Shown here: positions 24,987-33,406 of the stretch, piece after piece
How positions within the stretch are numbered: position 1 is the first letter of the stretch
Layout of the letters: each line of letters opens with the position of its first letter
Program-made: the position numbers and the translations under genes
Assembly (NCBI RefSeq): GCF_900582195.1
Contig: NZ_UTHA01000171.1
Coordinates: 20,558 to 84,557 of the forward strand
Origin: Pseudomonas viridiflava
GTDB lineage: Bacteria > Pseudomonadota > Gammaproteobacteria > Pseudomonadales > Pseudomonadaceae
Length of the DNA: 64,000 bases
Reading direction: 5' to 3'
Notes under the pieces: generated by a model
Database searches by the model: none
What the model saw: the letters and a program-made list of their open reading frames with translations, nothing else
What the model was told of the DNA's origin: nothing

Positions 24987-26513
24987 GTGGCATTAACAAA
25001 TGAGTCTACCCGCAGTAACGCATCAAGGCGCTGGTTCGGCCTCGGCGTGTTGATGTTGCCAGTGCTACTGGTAACCGTTGATAACACCGTACTGGGTTTC
25101 GCATTACCCAAAATCGCCGAAGCTTTGCGCCCAAGTGCCAGTCAACAACTGTGGATGATCGACGCCTACTCGTTGGTGCTCGCCGGACTGCTGGTGTCCA
25201 TGGGAAGTCTGGGAGATCGGGTCGGGCACCGCAAGTTGCTGCTTATCGGCTCGCTCGGATTTGCTGTGGTATCGGTGCTGACCGCCTATTCTGAGACGGC
25301 CTTGCAGTTGATTATCGGGCGTGCCTGCATGGGGATTTTCGGGGCGATGCTGATGCCTTCCACATTGGCATTGATACGTTCGGTGTTTGAGGATCGAGAG
25401 GAGCGCAGGCTGGCTGTCGCGATCTGGGCCACGACATTGACCGTCGGTTCGGCTCTGGGGCCTTTGGTGGGCGGAGTGTTGCTGCAGTTCTTTGATTGGG
25501 GCGCGATTTTTCTGTTGGCGGTACCCGTTCTGATTCCGCTGTTGGTGTTGGGTCCGCTATTGCTTCCTGAGTCGGAGCGTGATGCATCTGGGCCGTTGGA
25601 TCCGATCAGCATTCTTCAGTCGATGGCCGCCTTGGGCGGCATCGTTTACGGCATCAAGCATGCCGCCAGTGAAGGTGTTGACGGGGTCGTACTGGGGGCC
25701 TTTCTGGTCGGCGTATTGGCAGGCTGGATGTTTGTCCGGCGCCAGTTACGTCTTCCTGTGCCGCTGATGGATATGACTCTGTTCCGCAACGGGACTTTTA
25801 GCGGGTCTGTTCTGATCAATTTGATGAGTCTTGCGTTCCTCGTTGGTTTTGTTTTCTTCACCACTCAGTTTTTGCAGATTGTCCTGCAGATGTCGCCTTT
25901 GAGTGCGAGCCTAGCGTTGGTGCCGGGCCAAATCATGGCGATTGTGGTGGGAATGGCGGTCGTCCCGGTCGCTCAGCGTATGCCTGTGCATGTGCTGATA
26001 CCGATTCTGGTGGCCTTCGCCGCTGTGGCGTTTTTACTCGTGGCCAGCGTGGGCAGTAGTCTTGCGGTATTGGTTGCGGCGTTCGCGTTGCTGAATATCG
26101 GAGTAGGCGCGATCGCTACGGTTTCCAATGACGTGATTTTGTCGGCGGCGCCCCCAGCTAAGGCCGGTGCAGCTTCCGCTATCAGTGAAACAGCCTATGA
26201 GGTAGGCGTCGTTTTGGGGACGACCCTGCTTGGTGGCCTGGTTACGGCTCACTATCGCGCAGACTTGCAGCTTCCAGCGTTTTTGAGCGATCCCCAGACG
26301 ATGCTGGCAAGTGAAACGCTGGCTGGCGCTCATCATGTGGCGATGGGGTTGGCGGGGGATCAAGCGCAACAGTTAATGCAGCAGGCGGGAAGTGCATTTG
26401 AAGGCGGAATTGCATTGGTATCGTGGGTCGCTTTCGGTTTGGCATTCATAGCAGTTTTGATCGCCTGGCGTACGCTGCGGTTACCAAAGGCTCAGTCCGC
26501 AGAATGTCACTGA
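24987..26513 (+). CDS. MFS drug/metabolite exporter, 14-TM DHA2 (EmrB/QacA/SmvA) type
   Basis: The 508-residue protein has about 14 hydrophobic segments. Motif C-like and DHA2 features are visible: LPVLLVTVDNTVLGFALPKIAE in TM1, WMIDAYSLVLAGLLVSMGSLGDRVGHRKLL (motif A, with the DRVGHRK loop) and SALGPLVGGVLLQFFDWGAIFLL. Such antiporters export cationic or aromatic drugs by proton exchange. As the last co-directional gene of the cluster it probably exports the product and protects the producer. The start is a GTG at 24987 with AAGGAG nine bases before. It is separated from papC by a structured 96-base gap. Confidence 0.9.
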   Translation: MALTNESTRSNASRRWFGLGVLMLPVLLVTVDNTVLGFALPKIAEALRPSASQQLWMIDAYSLVLAGLLVSMGSLGDRVGHRKLLLIGSLGFAVVSVLTAYSETALQLIIGRACMGIFGAMLMPSTLALIRSVFEDREERRLAVAIWATTLTVGSALGPLVGGVLLQFFDWGAIFLLAVPVLIPLLVLGPLLLPESERDASGPLDPISILQSMAALGGIVYGIKHAASEGVDGVVLGAFLVGVLAGWMFVRRQLRLPVPLMDMTLFRNGTFSGSVLINLMSLAFLVGFVFFTTQFLQIVLQMSPLSASLALVPGQIMAIVVGMAVVPVAQRMPVHVLIPILVAFAAVAFLLVASVGSSLAVLVAAFALLNIGVGAIATVSNDVILSAAPPAKAGAASAISETAYEVGVVLGTTLLGGLVTAHYRADLQLPAFLSDPQTMLASETLAGAHHVAMGLAGDQAQQLMQQAGSAFEGGIALVSWVAFGLAFIAVLIAWRTLRLPKAQSAECH

Positions 26514-26619
26514 GCAAAAGCTTGCTGCTCGAACCCTTGGCATTGGTCATCGACATAACGGCAGAGGCTTGCTCAATGAGCATCTGCAGGTATGCTGATC
26601 CCCTGCCGAGGAGATAGAG

Positions 26620-27978
26620 ATGGCCTACGATTTTGACCTTTATGTGATTGGTGCCGGTTCCGGCGGTGTGCGTGCTGCGCGTTTTGCGGCCGGTTTTGGT
26701 GCGAAAGTGGCGGTGGCGGAAAGCCGTTATCTGGGCGGGACCTGCGTCAATGTCGGCTGTGTGCCGAAAAAGCTGCTGGTGTACGGCGCGCATTTCGCCG
26801 AAGACTTCGAGCAGGCGTCCGGTTTTGGCTGGAGCCTGGGTGAGGCGAATTTCGATTGGGCGACGTTGATCGCCAACAAGGATCGCGAGATCAATCGCCT
26901 CAACGGCATTTATCGCAATCTGCTGGTCAACAGTGGTGTGACCTTGCATGAAGCGCACGCGAAGATCGTTGGCCCGCATGAAGTCGAAGTGAATGGCGAG
27001 CGTTTTACAGCGAAGAGCATTCTGATCGCCACCGGTGGCTGGCCGCAGATTCCGGAGATTCCGGGGCGCGAGCACGCGATCGGTTCCAATGAGGCGTTCT
27101 TCCTCAAAGAGCTGCCAAAGCGTGTGCTGGTGGTTGGCGGTGGTTATATCGCGGTCGAGTTCGCCGGGATTTTCCACGGCCTCGGCGCGAACACCACGCT
27201 GTTGTATCGCGGTGATCTGTTCCTGCGCGGTTTCGATGGTTCGGTGCGCAAGCACTTGCAGGAAGAACTGACCAAGCGTGGCTTGGATCTGCAATTCAAT
27301 GCCGACATCGCGCGTATCGACAAGCAGGCCGACGGCAGCTTGAAGGCCACGCTTAAAGATGGTCGTGAGCTTGAGGCGGATTGCATTTTCTACGCCACTG
27401 GCCGGCGCCCGATGCTCGACAATCTGGGGCTGGAAAACACCGATGTGCAGCTTACCGACAAAGGCTTCATCAAAGTCGACGAGCAGTACCAAACCAGTGA
27501 GCCGTCAATTCTGGCGCTTGGCGATGTCATCGGTCGTGTGCAACTGACGCCTGTGGCTCTGGCAGAAGGCATGGCTGTAGCGCGTCGTCTGTTCAAGCCC
27601 GAGCAATACCGTCCGGTGGATTACAAGATGATCCCGACGGCGGTATTCAGCCTGCCGAACATCGGCACGGTTGGTTTGACCGAAGAAGAAGCGCGTGAAG
27701 CCGGCCACGATGTGGTGATCTTCGAAAGCCGTTTCCGACCGATGAAGTTGACCCTGACCGAGTGCCAGGAAAAAACCCTGATGAAGCTGGTAGTCGACGG
27801 CAAGACCGACAAAGTCCTCGGCTGCCACATGGTCGGCCCGGACGCTGGCGAGATCGTTCAGGGCTTGGCGATTGCGTTGAAGGCTGGCGCGACCAAGCGT
27901 GACTTCGACGACACGATCGGGGTGCACCCGACGGCCGCCGAAGAGTTTGTCACCATGCGGACGCCGGTCGGCGCTTAA
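26620..27978 (+). CDS. gor: Glutathione-disulfide reductase
   Basis: The 452-residue flavoprotein reduces oxidised glutathione with NADPH. It has the FAD motif GAGSGGVRAARFAAGFGAKVAVAE, the redox disulfide in GGTCVNVGCVPKK (about residues 42-54), NADPH-binding GGGYIAVEFAGIFHGLG and the C-terminal HPTAAEE with the catalytic His-Glu pair. The start at 26620 follows GAGGAGATAGAG. The stop overlaps the convergent KfrA-like gene by a shared TTAA. Its base composition returns to the GC-rich style of the chromosome core. Confidence 0.97.
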   Translation: MAYDFDLYVIGAGSGGVRAARFAAGFGAKVAVAESRYLGGTCVNVGCVPKKLLVYGAHFAEDFEQASGFGWSLGEANFDWATLIANKDREINRLNGIYRNLLVNSGVTLHEAHAKIVGPHEVEVNGERFTAKSILIATGGWPQIPEIPGREHAIGSNEAFFLKELPKRVLVVGGGYIAVEFAGIFHGLGANTTLLYRGDLFLRGFDGSVRKHLQEELTKRGLDLQFNADIARIDKQADGSLKATLKDGRELEADCIFYATGRRPMLDNLGLENTDVQLTDKGFIKVDEQYQTSEPSILALGDVIGRVQLTPVALAEGMAVARRLFKPEQYRPVDYKMIPTAVFSLPNIGTVGLTEEEAREAGHDVVIFESRFRPMKLTLTECQEKTLMKLVVDGKTDKVLGCHMVGPDAGEIVQGLAIALKAGATKRDFDDTIGVHPTAAEEFVTMRTPVGA

Positions 27979-28991
27979 GCGTCTTTCGGCTTGGCTGAGT
28001 CTGGCGCTGCCGCAACGGTAGCCGCCAGACGCTGGCTTTCTTCCAGGCTTGCCTGGGCCTTGTTCAATTCCTTTTCCAGTGACTGGTTGAGCAGCGTCTG
28101 CTCCTCGACGCCCTGTTTGAGTGTCTGACTTTCCAGGGTGGCCAGGCGCAGGCGTTCCTGGAGGAGGGTGCGTTCGCTGTCGACGCGGGCCGCTTGCTCA
28201 AGCAGTTGATCCTGACGCTGATTACTCTGCTTGAGCTGATCCTGCAGCAGACTCAGTTCGCGCTGCGTGCCACGGTTTTCCGTGAGCAGGCGTTCGTTGT
28301 CGCGGTGCAGTTGCGTGATCTCGTCCTGACGAACCAGTGCGCTTTGCTGCGCCTGACGCAGTTCGGCCTGAATCTGCTGCACCTGCGCTTCGTGGCGGCT
28401 CTGTTCCTGCTCGCGCTGCTCTTTGCTGGCGTTGCGGTAGTGCTCGAGTGCATCGCGCGCGTGCAGGTGTTTTTCTTCCAGCGAACGGATCTGTTCCTCC
28501 TTGTCCTGCAGGCGCAATTCAAAGTCGGCCAGTGCTTGATTGAGGCCGGCATTGCGGGTCTGCTCGGTTTGCAGCATTGATCGGGTGTTGTTCAGGGCTT
28601 CGGACTCGCGCTCCAGCGCTGCGCCTTGAATGTCGTGCTCCTGTTCGAGCTTTTCCAGCGCCTGGCGCGTTTGTTTCAGTTCCGACTCCAGTGCTTCGCG
28701 CTGCTCCTCGAACTGCTCGCGGGCCTGCTCGATAGGCTCTTGCGCCTGTTCTTTGAGGCGTTGGGCGAGGCGCGAGACGAGGGCGGTCAACTCTTCATCG
28801 ATAGGCTCTGCCGAAGCTTCAATGGGCTGCGCGCCGTCATCCAGCTCTTTCAGATAACGATGGATCGTGGTTTTCGAGCCGGTGTTGCCCATTTCAATGC
28901 GTACTGCATCGATGCTCGGATGTTCTCCACGGGCGAGGATTGCTGTGCGCGCGATCTGCACCAGTGCTTTGGTAATGCCGCCACGGGCCAT
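27975..28991 (-). CDS. KfrA-like DNA-binding coiled-coil protein
   Basis: The 338-residue protein starts with a KfrA_N-type DNA-binding domain (MARGGITKALVQIARTAILARGEHPSIDAVRIEMGNTGSKTTIHRYLKEL), in which STT-type helix-turn-helix residues are visible. From about residue 70 to 320 it is a nearly continuous coiled coil rich in Glu, Gln, Arg and Leu (EQAREQFEEQREALESEL...). KfrA proteins on IncP plasmids repress their own promoter and form filaments that help plasmid maintenance. This is a chromosomal copy, divergent from a tyrosine recombinase; the shared 177-base region has an inverted repeat that may be its operator. Confidence 0.88.
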   Translation of the reverse strand: MARGGITKALVQIARTAILARGEHPSIDAVRIEMGNTGSKTTIHRYLKELDDGAQPIEASAEPIDEELTALVSRLAQRLKEQAQEPIEQAREQFEEQREALESELKQTRQALEKLEQEHDIQGAALERESEALNNTRSMLQTEQTRNAGLNQALADFELRLQDKEEQIRSLEEKHLHARDALEHYRNASKEQREQEQSRHEAQVQQIQAELRQAQQSALVRQDEITQLHRDNERLLTENRGTQRELSLLQDQLKQSNQRQDQLLEQAARVDSERTLLQERLRLATLESQTLKQGVEEQTLLNQSLEKELNKAQASLEESQRLAATVAAAPDSAKPKDA

Positions 28992-29015
28992 GTGAACTCC
29001 TACGGTTACGTACTG

Positions 29016-29047
29016 TGGTACATGCCACTAAAGTACGCAGTGTACCA
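29016..29047. promoter_or_regulatory. Inverted repeat between kfrA-like and integrase genes (candidate operator)
   Basis: TGGTACA (29016-29022) and TGTACCA (29041-29047) are perfect inverted repeats, and the similarity extends inward as GGTACATGC versus GGTACACTGC on the opposite strand. KfrA proteins bind such repeats at their own promoter, and this site lies 25 to 56 bases upstream of the kfrA-like start. Assignment is by position and symmetry only. Confidence 0.5.
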
Positions 29048-29168
29048 TTTCAAAAATAAAGATAAACCGTTGATAATCAAGGCGCGGGATATACTGGTAT
29101 TACCCAGTGTCAGGCGGCAAAATGCGCATCTGCATCCCCGTATCAGTACGCCAGCGAGAAAACTGCCC

Positions 29169-30107
29169 ATGAGCGATCTGGATCGCTATCTGCAAGCCGC
29201 CACCCGTGACAACACCCGCCGTAGCTATCGCGCGGCCATTGAGCATTTCGAAGTGAAGTGGGGCGGGTTCTTGCCGGCGACGGCCGACAGCGTCGCGCGG
29301 TATCTGGTGGCGCACGCCGAGGAGCTGTCGATCAATACGTTGAAACTGCGTCTGTCGGCGCTGGCGCAATGGCACAACAGCCAAGGGTTCGCCGACCCGA
29401 CCAAGGCGCCGGTGGTGCGCAAGGTGTTCAAAGGGATTCGCGCGTTGCACCCGGCGCAGGAGAAACAAGCCGAACCGTTGCAGTTGCAGGATCTACAGCG
29501 AGTGATTGACTGGCTTGAACATGAAGTACAAACCGCTAGAGAGCAGCAGGACCGGCCACTATTCCTCAAGGCTTACCGCGACCGCGCCTTGATTCTGCTG
29601 GGATTCTGGCGCGGCTTCCGCAGCGATGAGCTGTGCCGTTTGCAGATCGAGCATGTGCAGGCGCACGCCGGCAGCGGTATCACGCTGTATCTACCGCGCA
29701 GCAAAGGCGATCGGGAAAACCTCGGGCAGACCTATCAGGCCCCGGCGCTGCTCAAGCTGTGCCCGGTGCAGGCCTACATCGACTGGATCACCGAGGCGGC
29801 GCTGGTGCGTGGCCCGGTTTTTCGCAGCATCGACCGCTGGGGCAATCTGAACGAGGAGGGGCTGCACGCCAACAGCATCATTCCGTTACTGCGCCAGGCC
29901 TTGCAGCGTGCGGGCATTGCCGCCGAAAACTACACCAGCCATTCCCTGCGTCGTGGCTTTGCCACTTGGGCGCATCAAAGTGGCTGGGATCTGAAATCGT
30001 TGATGAGTTATGTCGGCTGGAAGGATATGAAGTCCGCCATGCGCTATGTTGAAGCCAGCCCATTCCAGGGAATGGCTCGGATTACGGATAAACCGGCTAC
30101 GTCGTAG
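29169..30107 (+). CDS. Tyrosine recombinase (phage-type integrase family)
   Basis: The 312-residue protein has a SAM-like N-terminal domain (TRDNTRRSYRAAIEHFEVKWGGFLPA) and a catalytic domain with the first Arg in LGFWRGFRSDELCRLQ, His-x-x-Arg in YTSHSLRRGFATWAHQSGWDLKSL, the Trp/His position in YVGWKDMKSAMRYVEASPF and the nucleophile Tyr in the same segment. All catalytic residues appear present. The ATG at 29169 (MSDLDRYLQAATRDN) begins the conserved part; the frame stays open upstream because it overlaps the kfrA-like gene. No attachment-site repeats, tRNA or phage genes flank it, so it may be a stand-alone chromosomal recombinase. Confidence 0.9.
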   Translation: MSDLDRYLQAATRDNTRRSYRAAIEHFEVKWGGFLPATADSVARYLVAHAEELSINTLKLRLSALAQWHNSQGFADPTKAPVVRKVFKGIRALHPAQEKQAEPLQLQDLQRVIDWLEHEVQTAREQQDRPLFLKAYRDRALILLGFWRGFRSDELCRLQIEHVQAHAGSGITLYLPRSKGDRENLGQTYQAPALLKLCPVQAYIDWITEAALVRGPVFRSIDRWGNLNEEGLHANSIIPLLRQALQRAGIAAENYTSHSLRRGFATWAHQSGWDLKSLMSYVGWKDMKSAMRYVEASPFQGMARITDKPATS

Positions 30108-30120
30108 AGATCGTTTTCTT

Positions 30121-30143
30121 CTATTAATACAGTCAGCTAATAG
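30121..30143. promoter_or_regulatory. Inverted repeat upstream of ahpC
   Basis: CTATTA (30121-30126) and TAATAG (30138-30143) are perfect inverted repeats separated by 11 bases, 102 to 124 bases before the ahpC start. The CTAT and ATAG elements recall OxyR sites, but the spacing does not match the ATAG-N7-CTAT pattern, so the identity is uncertain. Confidence 0.3.
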
Positions 30144-30244
30144 CGAAAACAAATCAGCAGCATCAGGTTTGCCAATGAGCCATCCGTCGAGTGAGTGGGT
30201 AGGATTCACCCATCAACTTCATAACCCCTGACGGAGAGTCATCA

Positions 30245-30808
30245 ATGCCTATCATCAACAGCCAAGTAAAACCGTTCAAAGCTACCGCGTTCAAAAACGG
30301 CGACTTCGTTCAAGTCTCGGACGCTGACCTGAAAGGCAAGTGGTCGGTCGTGTTCTTCTACCCAGCCGACTTCACCTTCGTTTGCCCAACCGAGCTGGAA
30401 GACCTGGCTGACAACTACGCTGCCTTCCAGAAACTGGGCGTAGAAATCTACAGCGTTTCCACCGACACCCACTTTGCCCACGCTGCCTGGCACAACACTT
30501 CGCCAGCCATCGGCAAAATCGAATACACCATGATCGGCGACCCGACCCACGCCATCTCCCGTAACTTCGATGTGTTGATCGAAGAAGTTGGTCTGGCTGA
30601 CCGTGGCACCTTCGTGATCAACCCTGAAGGCCAGATCAAAATCGTTGAACTGAACGATGGCGGCGTTGGCCGTGACGCTTCCGAGCTGCTGCGCAAGATC
30701 AAGGCTGCTCAGTACGTTGCTGCTCACCCAGGCGAAGTTTGCCCAGCCAAGTGGAAAGAAGGCGAGGCCACTCTGGCTCCGTCCCTGGACCTGGTCGGCA
30801 AGATCTAA
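30245..30808 (+). CDS. ahpC: Alkyl hydroperoxide reductase peroxiredoxin subunit
   Basis: The 187-residue 2-Cys peroxiredoxin reduces hydrogen peroxide and organic peroxides. The peroxidatic Cys lies in PADFTFVCPTELEDLA (about residue 47) and the resolving Cys in HPGEVCPAKW (about residue 166). STDTHFAHAAWHNTS and the terminal LDLVGKI are typical of the AhpC1 subgroup that is recycled by AhpF. Strong, codon-optimised usage suggests high expression. A terminator separates it from ahpF, 124 bases downstream, so ahpF may be read by partial read-through or its own promoter. Confidence 0.98.
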   Translation: MPIINSQVKPFKATAFKNGDFVQVSDADLKGKWSVVFFYPADFTFVCPTELEDLADNYAAFQKLGVEIYSVSTDTHFAHAAWHNTSPAIGKIEYTMIGDPTHAISRNFDVLIEEVGLADRGTFVINPEGQIKIVELNDGGVGRDASELLRKIKAAQYVAAHPGEVCPAKWKEGEATLAPSLDLVGKI

Positions 30809-30876
30809 GTCTGTGACACGCAACTCAGGGCGGTACGCCGCACCTTCTTAAGTACGCTGCACCGCCCAATAAAAAT

Positions 30877-30906
30877 GCCCGGGCGAGTTTCGCTCGGGCT
30901 TTTTTT
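30877..30906 (+). terminator. Terminator between ahpC and ahpF
   Basis: GCCCGGGCG and CGCTCGGGC form a nine-pair stem with one G-U pair and a five-base loop, followed by seven T. It would lower ahpF expression relative to ahpC. Confidence 0.85.
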
Positions 30907-30932
30907 CGCCTCAAATAAAGGAAATCGCCCGT

Positions 30933-32495
30933 ATGTTGGACGCCAATCTTAAAGCCCAGTTGAAATCGTACCTGGAACGGGTCACCCAGCCGATCGAGAT
31001 CGTTGCCTCCCTCGACGACGGTGCGAAATCCCGTGAAATGCTGGAACTGCTGAAAGACGTTGCCAGTCTTTCGAGCCAAATTACCCTGATCGACAGCGGC
31101 GACGATGCACGCAAGCCATCGTTCTCGATCAACCGCCCGGGCGCTGACATCAGTCTGCGTTTCGCCGGCATCCCGATGGGCCACGAGTTCACCTCGCTGG
31201 TGCTGGCCCTGCTGCAAGTCGGCGGCCACCCATCGAAAGCCAGCGTTGAAGTGATCGAGCAGATTCGCTCGCTCAAAGGCCAGTTCAGCTTCGAGACTTA
31301 CTTCTCGCTGTCCTGCCAGAATTGCCCGGACGTGGTCCAGGCGCTGAACCTGATGGCCGTGCTCAACCCGAACATCCGTCACGTCGCTATCGACGGCGCG
31401 TTGTTCCAGGACGAAGTCAACGATCGCAAGATCATGGCCGTGCCAAGCATCTACCTCAACGGTGAAAATTTCGGTCAGGGTCGCATGGGCCTGGAAGAGA
31501 TTCTCGCCAAGCTCGACACCGGCGCCATCGAGCGTCAGGCCGAGAAGATCAGCGCCAAAGAAGCCTTTGATGTGTTGGTCGTGGGTGGTGGCCCGGCCGG
31601 TGCTTCGGCAGCGATTTACGCTGCACGTAAAGGTATCCGCACTGGCGTCGCGGCTGAACGTTTTGGCGGTCAGGTGCTCGACACCATGGCCATCGAGAAC
31701 TTCATTTCCGTACAGGAAACCGAAGGGCCGAAACTGGCCACGGCACTCGAAGAACACGTCAAGCAGTACGACGTCGACATCATGAACCTGCAACGCGCCG
31801 ACAAGCTGATCCCGGGCAAAAACGGTGAGCTGCATGAAGTCCGTTTCGCCAGCGGCGCGACACTGAAAGCCAAAAGCGTGATTCTGGCGACCGGTGCGCG
31901 GTGGCGTGAAATGAACGTGCCGGGCGAGCAGGAATACCGTAACAAAGGCGTGGCGTACTGCCCACACTGCGACGGTCCGTTGTTCAAAGGCAAGCGTGTG
32001 GCGGTGATCGGCGGCGGTAACTCCGGCGTTGAAGCGGCCATCGATCTGGCTGGCATCGTGTCCCACGTAACCCTGTTGGAGTTCGATGTACAACTGCGCG
32101 CCGACGCCGTATTGCAGCGCAAGCTGCACAGCCTGCCGAACGTCACTGTGATTACCAGTGCGCAAACCACGGAAGTCACCGGCAATGGCGAGAAGGTCAA
32201 CGGTCTGCGCTACAGGGATCGCAACACTGACGAGCTGCGCACCGTCGAGCTGGAAGGGATCTTTGTGCAGATCGGTTTGCTGCCCAACACTGATTGGCTC
32301 AAAGGCACCATCGAGCTGTCGCCGCGTGGCGAGATCATCGTCGACAACCGCGGTGAAACGTCGATACCAGGTATCTTCGCGGCCGGCGACGTGACGACTG
32401 TGCCGTACAAGCAGATCGTGATTGCGGTGGGCGAGGGTGCCAAGGCTTCGCTAAGTGCTTTTGATCACTTGATCCGCACTTCGGCTCCGGCGTAA
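30933..32495 (+). CDS. ahpF: Alkyl hydroperoxide reductase flavoprotein subunit
   Basis: The 520-residue protein transfers electrons from NADH to AhpC. The N-terminal domain has two thioredoxin-like folds with the disulfide in SLSCQNCPDVVQ (about residues 128-131). The second part is thioredoxin-reductase-like: FAD motif VVGGGPAGASAAIYAARKG, redox site GVAYCPHCDGPLFKG and NAD-binding VIGGGNSGVEAAIDLAG. It lies directly downstream of ahpC in the same direction. All redox cysteines are present. Confidence 0.98.
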   Translation: MLDANLKAQLKSYLERVTQPIEIVASLDDGAKSREMLELLKDVASLSSQITLIDSGDDARKPSFSINRPGADISLRFAGIPMGHEFTSLVLALLQVGGHPSKASVEVIEQIRSLKGQFSFETYFSLSCQNCPDVVQALNLMAVLNPNIRHVAIDGALFQDEVNDRKIMAVPSIYLNGENFGQGRMGLEEILAKLDTGAIERQAEKISAKEAFDVLVVGGGPAGASAAIYAARKGIRTGVAAERFGGQVLDTMAIENFISVQETEGPKLATALEEHVKQYDVDIMNLQRADKLIPGKNGELHEVRFASGATLKAKSVILATGARWREMNVPGEQEYRNKGVAYCPHCDGPLFKGKRVAVIGGGNSGVEAAIDLAGIVSHVTLLEFDVQLRADAVLQRKLHSLPNVTVITSAQTTEVTGNGEKVNGLRYRDRNTDELRTVELEGIFVQIGLLPNTDWLKGTIELSPRGEIIVDNRGETSIPGIFAAGDVTTVPYKQIVIAVGEGAKASLSAFDHLIRTSAPA

Positions 32496-32512
32496 ACGTT
32501 AAAGCAGAAATG

Positions 32513-32540
32513 AAAAACCCGTGAGCGATCACGGGTTTTT
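32513..32540 (+). terminator. Intrinsic terminator after ahpF
   Basis: AAAAACCCGT (32514-32523) pairs with ACGGGTTTTT (32531-32540) around an eight-base loop. Confidence 0.9.
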
Positions 32541-32559
32541 TATTGCGTGTGAAAAGCTG

Positions 32560-32736
32560 CCCCTCACCCCAGCCCTCTCCCGAAGGAGAGGGAGCCGACC
32601 GAGGTGTCTGGCGTTGTCCGTCGACCCGAAAAAAAGAGTCGATTATGGATTCAACGTCAATCGTTCAGGTCGGTGAACCTCTGCAATATCCCCCAATCAG
32701 TCCCCTCTCCCTATGGGAGAGGGTTAGGGTGAGGGG
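32560..32736. repeat. Pair of inverted CCCTCACCC...CCCTCTCCC repeats
   Basis: The left arm CCCCTCACCCCAGCCCTCTC at 32560 and its near-perfect inverted copy ending GGGTGAGGGG at 32736 (20 of 22 positions agree) enclose about 130 bases. Each arm is followed by its own small CCCTCTCC/GGAGAGGG hairpin. A third copy is at 41914-41951. The left unit lies 20 bases after the ahpF terminator and the right one ends ten bases before the gloA stop. This may be a non-coding mobile or structural repeat. Confidence 0.75.
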
Positions 32737-32745
32737 CTTTTGCTT

Positions 32746-33267
32746 TTACAGCGGCGCTGGCTGAATGATCTCGACCCAGTAACCATCCGGATCCTTGATG
32801 AACGCCAGGCTTTTCATGCGGCCATCGGTCAGGCGCTTCTGGAAGTCGCAGCCCAGTTCTTCAAAGCGTGCGCATGCCGAGACAATATCCGGCACCGAAA
32901 TGCAGATATGGCCAAAACCACGCGGATCGGTATTGCCGTTGTGATAGGCGAAATCTGCGTCGTTCTCAGTGCCGTGGTTGTGAGTCAGTTCCAGAATGCC
33001 TGGAATCGACTTCATCCACTCGGTGCGAGCCGCTGCGTCAGCCGGGATCTGTGCCTTGTCGACCAGCGCGAGGAAGTACAGGCTGAACTCGGCTTCCGGG
33101 AAGTCGCGCTTCTCAACCAGCGAGAAACCCAGCACGCGAGTGTAGAAGTCCAGGGATTGGGTGATGTCTTTGACGCGCAACATGGTGTGGTTGAAGACGA
33201 AGTTGCGGGTTGCGCTGTCTGGGGTGGCAGTGACGCCGGGGAAAGTGTTGAGTTCGTGCAGGCTCAT
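32746..33267 (-). CDS. gloA: Lactoylglutathione lyase (glyoxalase I)
   Basis: The 173-residue protein converts the methylglyoxal-glutathione hemithioacetal to S-lactoylglutathione. The four metal ligands of the glyoxalase I fold are visible as His in FNHTMLRVKDI, Glu in ILELTHNHG, His in GFGHICISVPD and Glu in YWVEIIQPA. The length and the N-terminal extension FPGVTATPDSATRNF are those of the longer, eukaryote-like Zn class. The start at 33267 has GGAGGG upstream. Its 3-prime end abuts an inverted repeat. Confidence 0.95.
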   Translation of the reverse strand: MSLHELNTFPGVTATPDSATRNFVFNHTMLRVKDITQSLDFYTRVLGFSLVEKRDFPEAEFSLYFLALVDKAQIPADAAARTEWMKSIPGILELTHNHGTENDADFAYHNGNTDPRGFGHICISVPDIVSACARFEELGCDFQKRLTDGRMKSLAFIKDPDGYWVEIIQPAPL

Positions 33268-33406
33268 GGGCCCTCCAATAACTATGGGCGAGTGAATGGG
33301 CGCAATGATACGCATGCCTGTCGGCATCGCCAAATGAAAGGGCGGACTTGCCCTGCGTACGAGCGAGCCTCAGACTTTACCGCTCAATCTGCGAGTGCGC
33401 CCGGCA

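Noticed and set aside
18003..26513. Phenazine, anthranilate or quinolone biosynthesis cluster
   Set aside because: The synthase has PIKGT (PabB-like) and amidotransferase-first order, and there is a PapC-like dehydrogenase; no phz or pqs genes.
28626..29168. N-terminal extension of the tyrosine recombinase
   Set aside because: It is antisense to the KfrA-like gene; the conserved recombinase begins at the ATG at 29169.
29169..30107. Prophage or genomic island marked by the integrase
   Set aside because: No phage genes, tRNA attachment site or flanking direct repeats were seen; neighbours are core genes.
30825..32165. Leftward open frame of 446 residues across ahpF
   Set aside because: Antisense to a canonical ahpF; biased composition only.
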